A stretch of 64,000 bases of DNA from Lepiota brunneoincarnata (Eukaryota; Basidiomycota; Agaricomycetes; Agaricales; Agaricaceae). Where the stretch lies: positions 1-64,000 of the forward strand of contig JAEBUN010000062.1 of NCBI GenBank assembly GCA_023014365.1, written 5' to 3'. The translations under genes were made by a program, and so were the position numbers. Below, piece by piece: positions 1-11,627 of the stretch (positions within the stretch are counted from its first letter, which is position 1; each line of letters begins with the position of its first letter). A model generated the notes under the pieces. It saw only the letters and a list, made by a program, of their open reading frames with translations, ran no database searches and had not been told where the DNA came from.

Positions 1-837
1 CAACCATGACATTTTGAAGCTGCCTAAATACCGATAAGCAGCCGTGGTTATGACTCGTTTTGCACAGCTCAACAAATAACTGATGCGCAGCAGAATGATA
101 CGCATCATGATCGCTGTTCGCCCGCACGCGTGGTCTATCAAAATCAAATTCGGAGATGAAAACTAGAGGGACAAGAATAGGCGTAGTCCAAGACCTGAAC
201 GTACGATGTATACAGCTTAGTACGGAGTTCACCCACCGTCACCAAGCATTATCATGTTCTTTGTAAATCTGCCATCCCGGAGAACATATGGCCATCTTTT
301 AGAGCACGAAGCAAACCTCTTGGTAAGATCCACGGTCTAATTTCGGTGGGTAAACATCTATTGAACATTGAAAAGACAGACTGTCCTAAGATAGAACACC
401 GCACTGCGGAATCCGGGTGGAGTCCACGTGGTGATACCTCCGAGGCTGACAAGCGCTACACCCCACGTGCCACCCATTATTCGTCTTCTACAAGATTAGC
501 GTCGGGATGATCCAAGGCCTGCTCTGGTCCAGATTCGCTCCCTGAGTCTCGCTTTGCAGCTCAAGGCACACCCAAACACCAGTGATTCTTTTGATTACGC
601 GCGCGGAACTGAGTGTCCTCGCCAGAGGCAATATCTACGGAATGCAAGTAGCGGTTACAAAAGTGGTCTCAAAAAAAAAAGGCAGTCCCGATGTAACTGA
701 AAAGAAAAACAAGTCACACGACAAAGTCAAAGTTGAGCGCTGTATTTTTGTGGACACGTCAGGCACTGCAGCAAAAACGAGTAGCACCAATAACTCACCC
801 CCAATAAATGTCCCCACCAGGCAATTATCCCCTAACC
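1..837. other. No gene recognised
   Basis: No conserved coding signal was seen on either strand. Short open frames here have no recognisable domain. Bases 780-837 are probably the 3' untranslated region of the minus-strand MAU2 gene, whose stop codon is at 838-840. Confidence 0.5.
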
Positions 838-3534
838 TCAGTCCTCCCAACAGCCTCCACCAACCCTCTTATTCTTCGCAGCCTGGACCCTAGCACCCTC
901 CTCATTCCCAGCCCGGTTATAAAGCTCTGCATCGTCAAGGGAGCGAAAGAGAAGAGGTCATCCCCAAGACCACCACCGGCCATTGGTAACCATCAACCGA
1001 ACCCATCAGCAAAAATTAGATCCATGTATAATTCAAGCACATACCCAAGAACCGCTCCCCAATCCACAGCCTCAAATGCACATTCCCCATTCCATCATTG
1101 GCATTATCCCCACCAGCCAAACTTGATCCAGGCAGTGTGCTCTTGGAGTTGATACCAGTAGCATCCGGGCCCTGTACCTGTACCTGCACCTTAGCCTTCG
1201 CCTGCTTTGGTTGAGCACACAACCCCGCTGCGAGGTTCTCCGCTGTCTCCAACATCTTCTCCGCATTCTGATTTGACGTATGCAAATAATGCGACGCGAT
1301 AAATGACAACACCAATGCTCGAAGGTGGTTATCCTGCGAGGTAGTCGAGAGGTTCAACGCGCGTCGGAGGTGTGTTCTATACATGACTCGGTGAGGAACC
1401 GCGATGAGAGGGCACACAAAGAAATACGCACTTGGCCTTGACAAACTCCTTCGTAAGACAACCCTCCAGCACCTCTGCAATAGCTTCAAGTGTTCCACCA
1501 AACTCACGACAATCTCTCGTAACTCCAACCCCAATCCTCCTAAGCTCCTCCATCTCTTTTTCTCCATCTTCCTCACCCTCCGTACTTGACACCATTCGCC
1601 GGACAAGCCCAATACGCAACCACAGCTCACCCGCCCGCGCAGCCGCATTAATCCACGGATCCTCTTCACCGTCTGTTGTCGTATCAAGCATCGCAGTAGC
1701 AGCAACGTCAGCGTTAGCGTCAGGTATATGAGACGTTCGACCACGGTGCTGCTGCGGCTGCCCGGAGCGCTTGCGTGATAACCACGCGGCGACTTGGTAA
1801 CATTGTAATGCCCGCTTGGGTTTGTTCAACGCGTGTGCCAACTGGGCTTCGTGAAGTGTAATCCGAGCGACGTATGAAGGGAAAATATTATGTGTACGTG
1901 TATACGAGATCAGCTCGTCGATCGACTGAGGGGAGAGAAGAAATGAGTGGTGTATTCGTTCTGTGGTTGGAGATAGGTGGACGTACGCGCTCGGCACTGT
2001 CAAATTCGCTGCGGATGATACAAGCCTGGAAATGGATCTCTTAGAAAGAGCGCTTTGAGAGACGGAGGCCAACATTACCCCAATGAGCTCGCACATTAGG
2101 TCAGCCCGGATTTTCTTCAGTCTATAGTCAGCCTCTTGGACAGCATATATGGACGCCCATGTCGGAACTGAGCCACGATGAGCCCATGTATGCGAGGAGC
2201 GTATTCAAATACGTACAAGCGAGTTCCTTCCCCAACTCCTTATCAACTGCATTGATCCCTTCAGTCGCAAAAACCTTTTTCTTCGGCTTCCTCCCGACCA
2301 AATCACGTTTCGCAAGACTCGACACAAGAAACCCAAGAACATAAATGATCCTCGGATGGGTAAGTTGGTAGTAGAGAGGCGGAGCATTTGCAAAGGGAAT
2401 CTGTCAACGGCTTATTAGTAGTGCGTAAGAACAACCATTTCAAGGAAACCCCGCACCTCAAATATCCCAGTTTTCGGAAAGTGGGGCAACTGCAAGTCCA
2501 AAAGCTCATGCAACCACTTCAGCCTCGGGTTCGCAAGGCTCGAATCTCCAGTGTATGTATGGAAAATAACACCCAATATGAGTGTATGAATAATAAGAGC
2601 ATACTCAAATGACGATCGCGTTGGGGCATTGACAGAGGGCGGTGGCGAAGGTGGTCCGGTGGGAGCGACCCGAGTCAACGCAGGGGTTTCGGGTGTTTTG
2701 CCTTTGTCGTCTGCACGAGTTTCGAGCGCTTCCCTCATGTGCAACACGCTTTCCGCCGCATCGAGACTTTCGCCAACCTCATTCCACAAACCGGATCGCA
2801 TAAGCGCACGTAGTCGCAAGACAGATACGAGTTGAAGGATATGTTGGTGTGCTCGTTTTGACGCGAGCTCGTGGAGATCATTGATTGCACCAAGGGATCT
2901 CATCGTATTCGATGTCTCGTCGGAGCCTTGCGAGCTAATGCTGGCGATGAGGGCGAGGTGGGTGGCATAGAGGACGTGTGGGGGATCAGTATGAGTCAAG
3001 TTCGTGAGTGAGCGTTTGAGGTTGTTTTGAGCAGCCTTGGCGTTTCCGGAGGCGAGGGCGAGTTGAGAGGAGAGGCGGACGAGGTGGGTTCGGTAGAGTT
3101 GGAGGGAAGGCAGCTGGAAGAAACGGGTCAACGAGCTGGTGTTATTGGGGAACGGCGAGTCATACATTCTGTGCAACTAGGGACTGATTTAGAGGGTGGG
3201 TAGCTGTTTCTATGCGGCAATGTCATGAAACACCTACTGCTTTTGTGATGGCCTTTTGGATGTCGTTTTGAATGTCTCGGGATGCAGGCCCAATCTGAAT
3301 CCCAAGCTCAGCGAGTGCAGTCAAGGCTCTGCACTCGACAACACTGTCGAGAGAAGTGATAGCGATACACTTGCTAAGCGCATGGTACGAAAGAGCAAGA
3401 GAGGGTTCGTGACTTGGGTGTGTGGGAGGGTGAAGCAGAAGTGCTGGTAAGCTGAGCAACAGTGTTGGTAGAGTGAACTGAGGAGGTGTACTGTCCGTTC
3501 TCTGACGCTTTGCTGAGCGAGGAGAGCCGTCCAT
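838..3534 (-). CDS. MAU2: MAU2/Scc4-type cohesin loading factor
   Basis: Predicted TPR-rich partner of the Scc2/NIPBL cohesin loader, acting in the nucleus to load cohesin on chromatin. I resolved six exons: 3534-3238, 3176-2457, 2400-2217, 2167-1432, 1376-1045 and 926-838. All introns have GT..AG ends (61, 56, 49, 55 and 118 nt). Coding lengths add to 2358 nt, which is 785 codons plus stop with no frame break. The N terminus has a basic RSAKRQR stretch. Helical repeats follow (for example LYRTHLVRLSSQLALASGNA). The C-terminal part, with HLRRALNLSTTSQDNHLRAL, GNVHLRLWIGERF and a final LYNRAGNEEGARVQ helix, matches the family's C-terminal pattern. The start at 3534 lies only 68 bases from the stop codon of the upstream secreted-protein gene on the same strand. 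Assignment is by recognition of the family, not by a search. Confidence 0.85.
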
Positions 3535-3602
3535 TCTCAAGACAATAATTACAGTGACAACTGCATACACTATGTGACAGATCGCGTATGTGACAACAAC
3601 AT

Positions 3603-4070
3603 TTATCCAGTAGATGAACCCAGTAACGCCGACAAATCATCTGAACCCAGCTGAGTGTCCGGTGAAAAAGCGAGCGTCCCACTGCCGAGGCTGCCACCCG
3701 CCTGAGTATCTGCCCCCGAATTTGCAACGGCCCCCGTAACGGAATCAAGGGGCCCGTCCGGCTGCCTCTCCCAAATAACGGGATCCATCACAGCACGAAG
3801 AGACAGACCACCACCACCACCACCTCCTCCCCCTCCTCCTATCCCTCCACCAAGCAACTGCCCAAGCGGACCACCAATCGGACCGACATTTGGTTTCGCC
3901 GCAAGTTGCCTACGTTGTTCTTCCCCTTCTCCCCCTCCCCCTCCTAAGCCCCCTATCGTTGTAAGTCCGGTTGTAACGATTGTGGTGACACTGCCAAGCT
4001 GAGATACGGGTGCTGCCTGAACGAAAACGGCGAGAGAAACGAGGGCGACAAAACACGCTTTTCCAAGCAT
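3603..4070 (-). CDS. Secreted protein with dibasic (Kex2-like) sites, paralogue 1
   Basis: 155 aa. I chose the ATG at 4070, not the in-frame one at 4145, because it puts a clean signal peptide (MLGKACFVALVSLAVFVQAA, cut before AP) at the N terminus, as in the paralogues at 7.0 and 9.3 kb. The mature part is rich in Gly, Ser and Leu. It contains EQRRQLAAKPN, a dibasic site followed by Gln-Leu, a run of about 11 glycines, and near residue 94 the module MDPVIWERQ. That module matches KDPALWKRQ in the third paralogue. The dibasic sites suggest cleavage by Kex2 in the Golgi and release of short peptides. No enzyme domain or Cys pattern is seen. Function is unknown; a wall or signalling peptide precursor is an inference. 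Confidence 0.7.
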   Translation of the reverse strand: MLGKACFVALVSLAVFVQAAPVSQLGSVTTIVTTGLTTIGGLGGGGGEGEEQRRQLAAKPNVGPIGGPLGQLLGGGIGGGGGGGGGGGLSLRAVMDPVIWERQPDGPLDSVTGAVANSGADTQAGGSLGSGTLAFSPDTQLGSDDLSALLGSSTG

Positions 4071-4239
4071 GGTTGAATCGAGTGAGAATGTGAGGGCTGA
4101 AAGCGAATATGCTGTTCTTTCGCAAGCGTTCTCGTTGGGGACCATTCACTTTTTGCATACACCAATTTATATGACGACGATTTGGGTTCAACTTTAAGTA
4201 ATCGGATATGCTTCGAAGCGAACTAGATTGGGCTCCGAG

Positions 4240-4612
4240 CTAGAAGTCCACGAGTTGGAAATTCAAAAGCACTTCCTCCGTGTCTGAGACTGGGGTCAGA
4301 TCCCTCTCGGTCTTCTCACTATAGCCCATAGTAGTAACCAACCTGACCGTATCAAGGTCACCACGTCCATAGCTTATCGAGGGACTGTACCCGACCCTTT
4401 CGAGATACAGAGTAGACCCGACGAAATAATCAATACGGCATTCGATGCTTGCGAGCAAAGTCTACAGTAACGAAAATGCCGCCAATGCCAGAATCATCCG
4501 CCAGAAGGATAGCATTCAATGTCCAGAAATAGTCCGAAAGTACGTCAGCGGCACCCATGGAACCCCGCATATCTTCAACACCCTGTCCGCCTGGCGAGTC
4601 CAAGGAGAACAA
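4240..4612 (-). other. Two adjoining uncharacterised open frames
   Basis: Two minus-strand frames (4612-4430 and 4458-4240) overlap by about 29 bases and read like ordinary protein (LLADDSGIGGIFVTVDFA, then GRGDLDTVRLVTTMGYSEK). They could be exons of one gene or a frameshifted relic. I do not recognise the family, and no good splice pair joins them. Confidence 0.2.
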
Positions 4613-4914
4613 TGTCCATGCAGCCGCTAGTTAGTGTTGGGTCACCGTACGTCCTCACGGTGACTCCGCTCCTGGAAGAGGCTGTCGACAGAACACCTAG
4701 CGAGTCACCATCAGGCATCCGGTAGCGAGCACGTATCGAACAAGTGTCTGTCGTACTCGGCTGTATTTAGTGTTTCCACACACTGACCTTCTAGGCATCG
4801 AAACATGACGAGATGTACCAGGCGCTGATAATGCGGCTCAAATTTCAAAGGTACCGAACGAGCGGCAAAAAGAGCACGAGGTTAGTAAAATGAAATGTCC
4901 AAATTGATAGCCGT

Positions 4915-4930
4915 GGGGGGGGGGGGGGGG
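4915..4930. repeat. Poly-G run (16 G)
   Basis: Sixteen consecutive G on the plus strand in an intergenic stretch. Shorter runs of 9-11 G occur near 8621 and 15709. Such runs are prone to length errors. Confidence 0.9.
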
Positions 4931-5350
4931 AGAGGTTGCAGCCCGAACATCAAATAACACTTATACAAATTATTCGCATGTTCACAGACGTAACGACGGA
5001 TCACATGTAGGGCAGGAGCAGCCAGCGATACAAGAAACGCCTATGTAAGAAGAGTCACTGCCACAGCGAGCAGGCGAGCGCTTTTCCTCGCGGGCGCACT
5101 ATCAAGTTACACAGCAATCTAGGTTATATTAGAGATACAGAACCGTACGACTACAGTCCGTCGGTGGTATGTTATACCAGGGTATTTCGGTAGGTACGCT
5201 GAACAGGTTTAAATACAGTCCATTAACACGCGAATCAAATAGATAGATAAATATGTCCAGATATCCCTGTGGCTGCCAACCATTCAACTCCACGAATCCT
5301 CTCCACCGATTCAGGATAACATGCGCACCAGCAGATTCCACAAGTCAATA

Positions 5351-5575
5351 TCACATCGGAGCACAGTCTGGACTGAGTCCCTCCAGCTCGGACCTCTCCT
5401 CAGGGTCACACCGCCGATTGGGCCAGTGAACGGTGTCTACGGTTCTTCGTTGAATGAGATTGGCGACATGCTCTACTTCCGATAACGGTGAAGGGATGGG
5501 AGACGGAATAACTTGAGCGACGAGGATGAACAAAGTGAGGAGAGCGGTGGAGAGGGTAGCGCTTCTGAACATCAT
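5351..5575 (-). CDS. Small secreted protein, 74 aa
   Basis: Starts MMFRSATLSTALLTLFILVA, a strong signal peptide probably cut near QVIPSP. The mature part is about 50 aa with two Arg-Arg pairs (IQRRTVD and PNRRCDPEE) and only two cysteines (CDPEE and DCAPM), enough for one disulfide. No family is recognised. A TATA-like stretch lies about 55 bases upstream on the same strand. It sits between secreted paralogues 1 and 2, but its sequence differs from theirs: no Gln-Leu after the dibasic sites and no Gly-Leu repeats. It may be another processed peptide or a small effector-like protein. Confidence 0.5.
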   Translation of the reverse strand: MMFRSATLSTALLTLFILVAQVIPSPIPSPLSEVEHVANLIQRRTVDTVHWPNRRCDPEERSELEGLSPDCAPM

Positions 5576-6389
5576 GATGTTTGGTTGTTAACTTTGAAAG
5601 TGAGCAGTCCCACCGTTGCATGAGCCATTATATATCATTTGACAGCATTTCATGTAGCACCACGCCATTCCTAGTAAGTAAAATCAAGGGGAAGGGGGAA
5701 TGACTCAGGTGAAACTTATAATTATGTACAACGAGTACACAAGGTTCAGTCAGTCCTACGATAGCTAACAGCACAGCATTAACAGCACTATGACTTGTTT
5801 GTGGATATCACACCCCATCTTATCAAGAACTCGGTTACGGAACTTCGAAACAACTACAACTACGACTCGACTCGACTCGACTCGACCCCCGGCTGCGTAG
5901 AAGCTGCTAATCTAGTGGCAACTACCTTCTGGCACACTACGCGCAACAGTATACCCCAGGTCCCCTAACACCAGCCTTGCGCGGTGCCGAATTTCATCCG
6001 ATACACGTGGGTTCGAGGTCCGATCTGTCCTGATGGTCGTTATCGATTCCAAGACACTATGTCGGGATCCCAGCATAGCGCCAGGTAAACAGTACAAAGT
6101 GGGGACGAAAAAAAAAACAGATATTGTGCAGTGCTTGCCGAACGAATGCAACTCAATTCATGCAATGGCACTGCCCCCTGAATTCCTTCGGAGTTCTTTG
6201 CCCTAAGGTACCGCACGCCAAGGCGCCGTCCGTTCCATAGCCCGGCTTTAACCACCCGTAGATGCTAGTACCACTGGCCACGCAAGTAACCAGGCATGAC
6301 GTCACCAACGACCCGAGGCTCTAGGCTTCAGTGGCACCGTCACGCCCCCATCTACAGCGTCGCTTCAGCATCCAGAGCCCTGAGTACGA
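5576..6389. other. Intergenic, no gene recognised
   Basis: Upstream flank of the 74-aa secreted gene. It contains a short (GACTC) tandem stretch at about 5863-5884. Nothing convincing codes here. Confidence 0.4.
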
Positions 6390-8165
6390 CTGCTGGTTTG
6401 GGGTGCTTGTATGAGCTTCGGATATTTACATGTGTAGAGTTAGGGTCATGTAAATCTAGTGTTGCCGATGGGTATGAGCGACGACGGACAACAGTCGAAA
6501 CTAGGTATACACAATTGTCAAGCTGAACTCGGAGAGCGAATATAGCATCTACGTCGTTAGGCCTTGGGGGCCACACAATCTGAGAATATGATTTTTCCAG
6601 AACAGTCAGCCGTGATATATGGTATTGGAAATAACTAGGTAAGCATTCACCGGGTAATTTGGCTGACAAAAATAAACGGAAGATGGAGATTATAAAAGCC
6701 CGCCCACGATACAATAAAGCCTTAATGAGGGGATCCAGGGTAAAGCGATACTCGGGTAATTGATAAAAAGAACGACTACAAGACGAGCCAAAACCATAAA
6801 GTTCTACATCTTTGAGAATCGCCCATATTTTACTGACGTCTCGAAATGTTGGATCCGGGACCGCCCAGCCTGCTCAGGGATTCTGGTCAACCGGGGGACT
6901 GGCCCAAAGGCCGCTGACCAGTGAATAATCCACCCAAACAAGGTCCCAGAATGCCACCAAGCTTCCAAGCCGCTTTTCCCAGAGAAACCGGATCCCTCGT
7001 ATCACGGGGGCTAGGCAGAAACACCTTGCTCAGGCTTAGCCCCGCTAAGCGCTTGAGTGAGCGGGTTTGGCTGTGAAAGCGTGCCAAGTAAAGCAACTGC
7101 AGCGCCCGCAGGGCCAATGCCATTAAGCTGCCTACGGACTTGTGCTTCTCCTCCCCCAGTCGAAGCGGACGGCGTTGGGTTCTCGCCAAGTAGTCCGGTA
7201 AGCGATTCAACGACAGGGTTTCTCTGTCTGAGGTCGGTGTTGAATGGGCCATTCCCGACGTTGAGGCTGCCGAGTTGCCTGCGATCCGCTCCTCCTGCTC
7301 CTACTCCTGCTCCTGCTCCTCCTAGCTCTCCGATCGGTCTGAGGAGACCAGTAGGGCCTTGGAGTTGAGGAGCGGGCGCTGCCTGGACGAAAATGGCGAG
7401 GGAAACGAGAGTGATAAAGTAAGTTTTGCTGAGCATGGTTGGAATGATTTTTCAGAGTACGATGAAGGAAGGGTGACTTTGTAGACGTTGGCGGGGGGGA
7501 GAAAGCTCTAATTCCGAAAGGGACATCATTTTATACAACGAATGCTGCATCCGAAGGAATCAACATACCAATTCTAGACTAGTCACCCCATCGCCACTAT
7601 ATGGCCAATGTGAGTGAATTCCCAAGCTAGAACTTTGGAGTCACTAGATGGATGGGTGGGGCACTTTGGGATCGAGAATGCGTACTATCTTCTCGAGTTG
7701 TTGACATTCTTTTTGATCCCGACCTAACCTGCGGATATTCTATTGATAAAATAAGAATGACTCGTTTTTTTTGTTGCCAAAGAACCACGTTCGATACACA
7801 CTCAAGACACATCGTTCCCAGACTTTAACGCCCGAGCATCCAACATTCGGAACAGCATCCAGGTGTGCCGGCTGCAGGCTTTTTTTTGTCTCATTATAAT
7901 TGTTATGATGCACAAAGTATGGCCGATATTGGAGTGGCATACTTGGCCTGTGGAAGCCTCGCAAGGTACTCATTCGGTTCCTGGGTTCACAGGCTTCCTC
8001 TTCGGCCTCATCACCTGGGGTCTCCGATGCTTTCTTGAAGCCCACAGTATCGATCTTGGTCACCATTCTATAATCTCCCTTATCATAATGTGATGCTATG
8101 TGTTACCCGGGCCCCATACAGCGTAAGGGTGTTTGTTCACCAGAAGCCGAAAAACAGTTCCGGGA
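6390..8165. repeat. Tandem duplicated segment, copy 1
   Basis: This stretch is recognisably related to about 8815-10495. Matching blocks include the 3' flank (cacgatacaataaagc against catgatacaatagagc), the coding frame, and the promoter side (tcttctcgagt.., cccaagctagaa.., caccagaagccg..). The copies are diverged with many small indels, so the duplication is old. It created secreted paralogues 2 and 3. Ends are approximate. Confidence 0.65.
7011..7436 (-). CDS. Secreted protein with dibasic (Kex2-like) sites, paralogue 2
   Basis: 141 aa, starting MLSKTYFITLVSLAIFVQAA (signal peptide). Two repeated processing-type sites follow, ADRRQLGSLNVGNGPF and QVRRQLNGIGPAG, each a dibasic pair in front of Gln-Leu. 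The segment after the first site aligns with paralogue 3 (GNGPFNTDLRQRNPVVESL against GTGPFNAGLGQGNPVLDL). Compared with paralogue 3 it lacks the third module. A relic of that module (DP..LWEKR) can be read downstream of the stop in other frames at about 6990-6960, so this copy was probably truncated by small indels. Function is unknown; Kex2 processing is inferred. Confidence 0.7.
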   Translation of the reverse strand: MLSKTYFITLVSLAIFVQAAPAPQLQGPTGLLRPIGELGGAGAGVGAGGADRRQLGSLNVGNGPFNTDLRQRNPVVESLTGLLGENPTPSASTGGGEAQVRRQLNGIGPAGAAVALLGTLSQPNPLTQALSGAKPEQGVSA

Positions 8166-8814
8166 TAATATCAGTCCGGAAATATGCCAATGTGGACCGA
8201 TTCCGGGGCAAACCCTACCTACCCCCCTGTTCGCGTTGCCTGCTGAACCCGAATGAAGAGTGGATCGAGCAGCTCCTCATGAGGGGCGTTTGCATGTGTA
8301 GTACAGCCAGTGTGGTTAGTGTTGCGAAAGATGTAGAAGGCCGAGCCACGCTGCGTGGCGGCTGGCTCATCATGGTTGACTATACGACAGACCAGACTCG
8401 GCGTATCGCCAGGTCAACCGTACGGAAGCCATGACAATTGACAGCGGATACTTACCGAACGGAATCAATCCGACTGATGTAATAGCACTCCCACTAAAGC
8501 TCCTTCAGAACACTTTCCCTTAAGGTGCCATGCCTCGTTTCATAGCACCGTCCAAATCACCCGGAGATAAAGTGATGGACAACAGAGAACTTGGAACGGT
8601 AATCATAGCAACATCTTTCTGGGGGGGGGGATGCACTCGACTAGCGCTGGGCCACAAAAGTAACCAAGGCGATCCCTCGACGAACTTAACCCCACCCTGC
8701 ACCGCCACTCCAGTCTCTCAACTTCGTGATCACCTGGGAGTGTGCATTTGTTTGTACATTGCACAGATTGGAGTGAGCGGCCACCGGGACCGCCGAATGC
8801 CATGTTGCGAAATG

Positions 8815-10495
8815 TGTCAGGTTGGGGTGCTTGGTGATGTAAATCTAATGGTGAGCAACAAGTCGTTCGCGCCCAGGAAACGGGGTGGTGGCACTGCTGG
8901 GAAGGATAGTACCTGAGTATGGCCAGTGACGGAAGCAAATAGGAATCGGAGCTGAGCATCCGAGGTTAAGGCTGAACTCGAGGGACCGCGGAATACTATT
9001 GGACCTTGAAGTCATAACGATGGTGGGATAATGCAATTACAAAATATCCAGATCAAGCAATGGGTATTCGTTGAGTATTTGGTCGATAAAAGAGAAACAA
9101 ATGATGAAATATTAAAGAAGCCGGACATGATACAATAGAGCACTAAGGAGAGGATCCAGGGCAGGAGGATACCTGGGTGGCCGAGAAAGGGAGCAACTAC
9201 GGGACAGGAGGAGAGACTAAGACCATAACCATCTATTTCATAAAGAATGATATCCTATGTTTTTACCTATACTTCGAAAGGATTAAAACTAGTATCATCC
9301 AACTGCTCAAGGATCCTCCTCAGCGGGGGCAGCGGCCGGAGCCGGAGCCGGGGGCGGTGAGAGGACGCCGAGAATACCCGTAAGCCCACCAAGCTGCCTC
9401 TTCCAGAGAGCTGGATCCTTCACATCACGGGCCTCAGCAGCAGGATCCGCCTCGGCGTCAGGTGCGGGTGCGGGCGCGGGTGCAGGCGCAGGCTGAGGTG
9501 CACCAAGGAGTCCACCGAGCCCGGGCACAGCTCCAAGGAAACCAGTAGCGGCGCTGAGGCCGCCAAGCTGCCTACGGGCTGGTGCTGCTTCCCCTTCATT
9601 CGTAGTATCTGGGGTCGGTGCGGGTGGCGTGAGTGCCGCGAGTGGGTTACCACCTTGAATCAAATCAAGGACTGGGTTGCCTTGTCCGAGGCCGGCGTTG
9701 AATGGGCCAGTTCCGACGGCAGTATTGCCAAGCTGCCTGCGATCCTCTGGTGCCCCGCCCGCAGGAGGTGCACCTCCTCCAGCACCTCCCAGTAATCCTC
9801 CCAAAGGCCCAAGGAGGCCAGTGACGCCGCTCAATTGAGGGGTTGGTGCCGCCTGGACGAAAGTGGCGAGAGAGATGAGGGTGATAAAGTATGTCTTGCC
9901 GAGCATAGTTAAAGAGTGATGAGGTTTTGAGAGAATCGACTCGGTAAGACGATGTGAGGGTTTGCAAAAAAAGGGGGAAGGCTTTGCAGACGTTGGGGGA
10001 ATCTTAAACTCTGAATCGAGCATCATTTTATACAACGAAAACGCCGCATCTGAAGGGACCAACATACCGATTAGTCACCCATCGCCGCTAGATGATGTAC
10101 GTTCATAAACTCCCAAGCTAGAAGCGTGGAATTCAATAGAGGGGAGTGCGAGCATGAGGCAATTGGAGAAATTTTGACGTTTGAGAATGCATGGTGTCTT
10201 CTCGAGTCTTTGAGACCCTTTTTCGATTCTGACATACCCCCTACAAGAGCTTGGTGCTGATAAAGTAACTAGTATCGGGACCGTCTTGTATGTTTTTCGT
10301 CACCAAAAAATCGCGTTCGACACGCTCAAGACGCGTCCTTCCTGAGCCTTGACGCCCGAACATCCTGGCATTCACTACGGCATCCGGGTGCACAGCTGCG
10401 GGTTTTACTCAACATGATTGATATTGTGTACGAAATATGAACGACGTCAGAATGCTCACCAGAAGCCGTAAAAAAAAAAAAAGATAACAGTTCAA
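8815..10495. repeat. Tandem duplicated segment, copy 2
   Basis: Partner of 6390-8165, carrying secreted paralogue 3 with both flanks. Similarity can be followed about 590 bases upstream of its start codon, to the caccagaagccg block at about 10459. Confidence 0.65.
9307..9906 (-). CDS. Secreted protein with three KR/RR-Gln-Leu modules, paralogue 3
   Basis: 199 aa from the ATG at 9906. An in-frame ATG at 10065 is rejected because it would bury the signal peptide MLGKTYFITLISLATFVQAA. After signal cleavage there are three dibasic sites in front of Gln-Leu-Gly: EDRRQLGNTAVG (about residue 55), PARRQLGGLSAA (about 112) and LWKRQLGGLTGI (about 172). These would release peptides of similar make-up (QLG then Gly/Leu/Ala/Pro-rich). 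A (PA)n stretch lies between modules 2 and 3. No cysteines or enzyme motifs are seen. This is the most complete of the three paralogues. Its architecture matches fungal Kex2-processed repeat proteins, a class that includes pheromones, repellents and RiPP precursors. Which of these applies is not known. Confidence 0.75.
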   Translation of the reverse strand: MLGKTYFITLISLATFVQAAPTPQLSGVTGLLGPLGGLLGGAGGGAPPAGGAPEDRRQLGNTAVGTGPFNAGLGQGNPVLDLIQGGNPLAALTPPAPTPDTTNEGEAAPARRQLGGLSAATGFLGAVPGLGGLLGAPQPAPAPAPAPAPDAEADPAAEARDVKDPALWKRQLGGLTGILGVLSPPPAPAPAAAPAEEDP

Positions 10496-11627
10496 CCACT
10501 AGTCCAAAAACGCGTCAACGGCGTTAATAACAATAACTAATTCGGTGGCCAAGCCCGAGACTCTTCGAATCGGATCGCCTGCTGAGCTGAAGGAAGGAGG
10601 GCATACCGTGCAGCTTCTCATGAGAGTCTTTTTGCACGACACAGAATGGCAGTCGCGGTCAGCGTCACTGGATATTGCGGGAGGTTGAACGGACACCCGG
10701 CGACAGGCGTTAGTTAGCTCTGTCAAGCAGTACGTATTGGGGTTCTAGACATTCCGTCTCCCGAAATTTACGTGGCGCCGATAGTGCGGCATAGAGGAGT
10801 TAGCGGCACAGAACAAAGGAGTGGAGAAAAATGTATCAATGAGCCAAGTGGATACGCGTCTTCATAGACGGCAAATGCATTACTTAACAGACATGCATGA
10901 CATCATGCACGATAGGGTAACAGGGAGCAGTCACCGGTGGGCGTGAGGGAGCGAAGCGCAGAGAATTCTGTTCGAACCATCCCGTTCATCAAAGATGAAC
11001 AAAAGATATCACCAAGTCCCGTATACGAATCACAACATCGTAGACTAAGGTTCGGTACTTGCTTTCACGTGACGAAACCATGCGTGTTGGAATTTTGACT
11101 GCCCAAGGGTATTTAGGCTAACAGATCTAGTTAGGGATGATTGTTTGCAGCACTGGCGAACATTCTGGGCGGTGCATGATACATCAGTATCGAGATGATC
11201 GAGGTCTGTTTTCGTTCGGCGCTTGCCAGCAAAGAGTTATTCTAGAGGCGTGCTATGTTTCGGGTCGAGACTTCACTGCATCAATGATATGATGCTAGGA
11301 TGAGGTTTTGATGCGAGATATCGGGCGTCGGGGTGCAACGCAAAGTTGAGCTTTGTGCCAGGAAAAGCCATCGTGGGGACTGGAATGTGGAACTCCGGTG
11401 CGTAACCATAGGAAAGTATAGCGAAGAGGCAGAGGCGGAGAGTGCGATTAAAATGCCATGCGATAAAAAAGATGCTGGTCTGTACAAGCGTGTGACCAAG
11501 ATAACTATTGGCGGTCTTCTCAACAGAGTAATTATGCCTTCCCTCTGACACTTCTAAACTATACAAGAATGAATACCGAGGACAGCATAAAGTATGAGCC
11601 ACATACTCTAATAGACTCTCTGAGTTT
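10496..11627. other. Intergenic, no gene recognised
   Basis: Short frames on both strands lack domain signals and show no splice logic. The last bases are the 3' flank of COX6. Confidence 0.4.

Noticed and set aside
1016..1744. Minus-strand frame of 242 codons overlapping the MAU2 gene
   Set aside because: It runs through introns of the resolved MAU2 gene and in the wrong frame for exon 4; it is a shadow frame.
9907..10065. N-terminal extension of secreted paralogue 3 from ATG 10065
   Set aside because: It would put 53 residues in front of the signal peptide; the paralogues start at the signal peptide.
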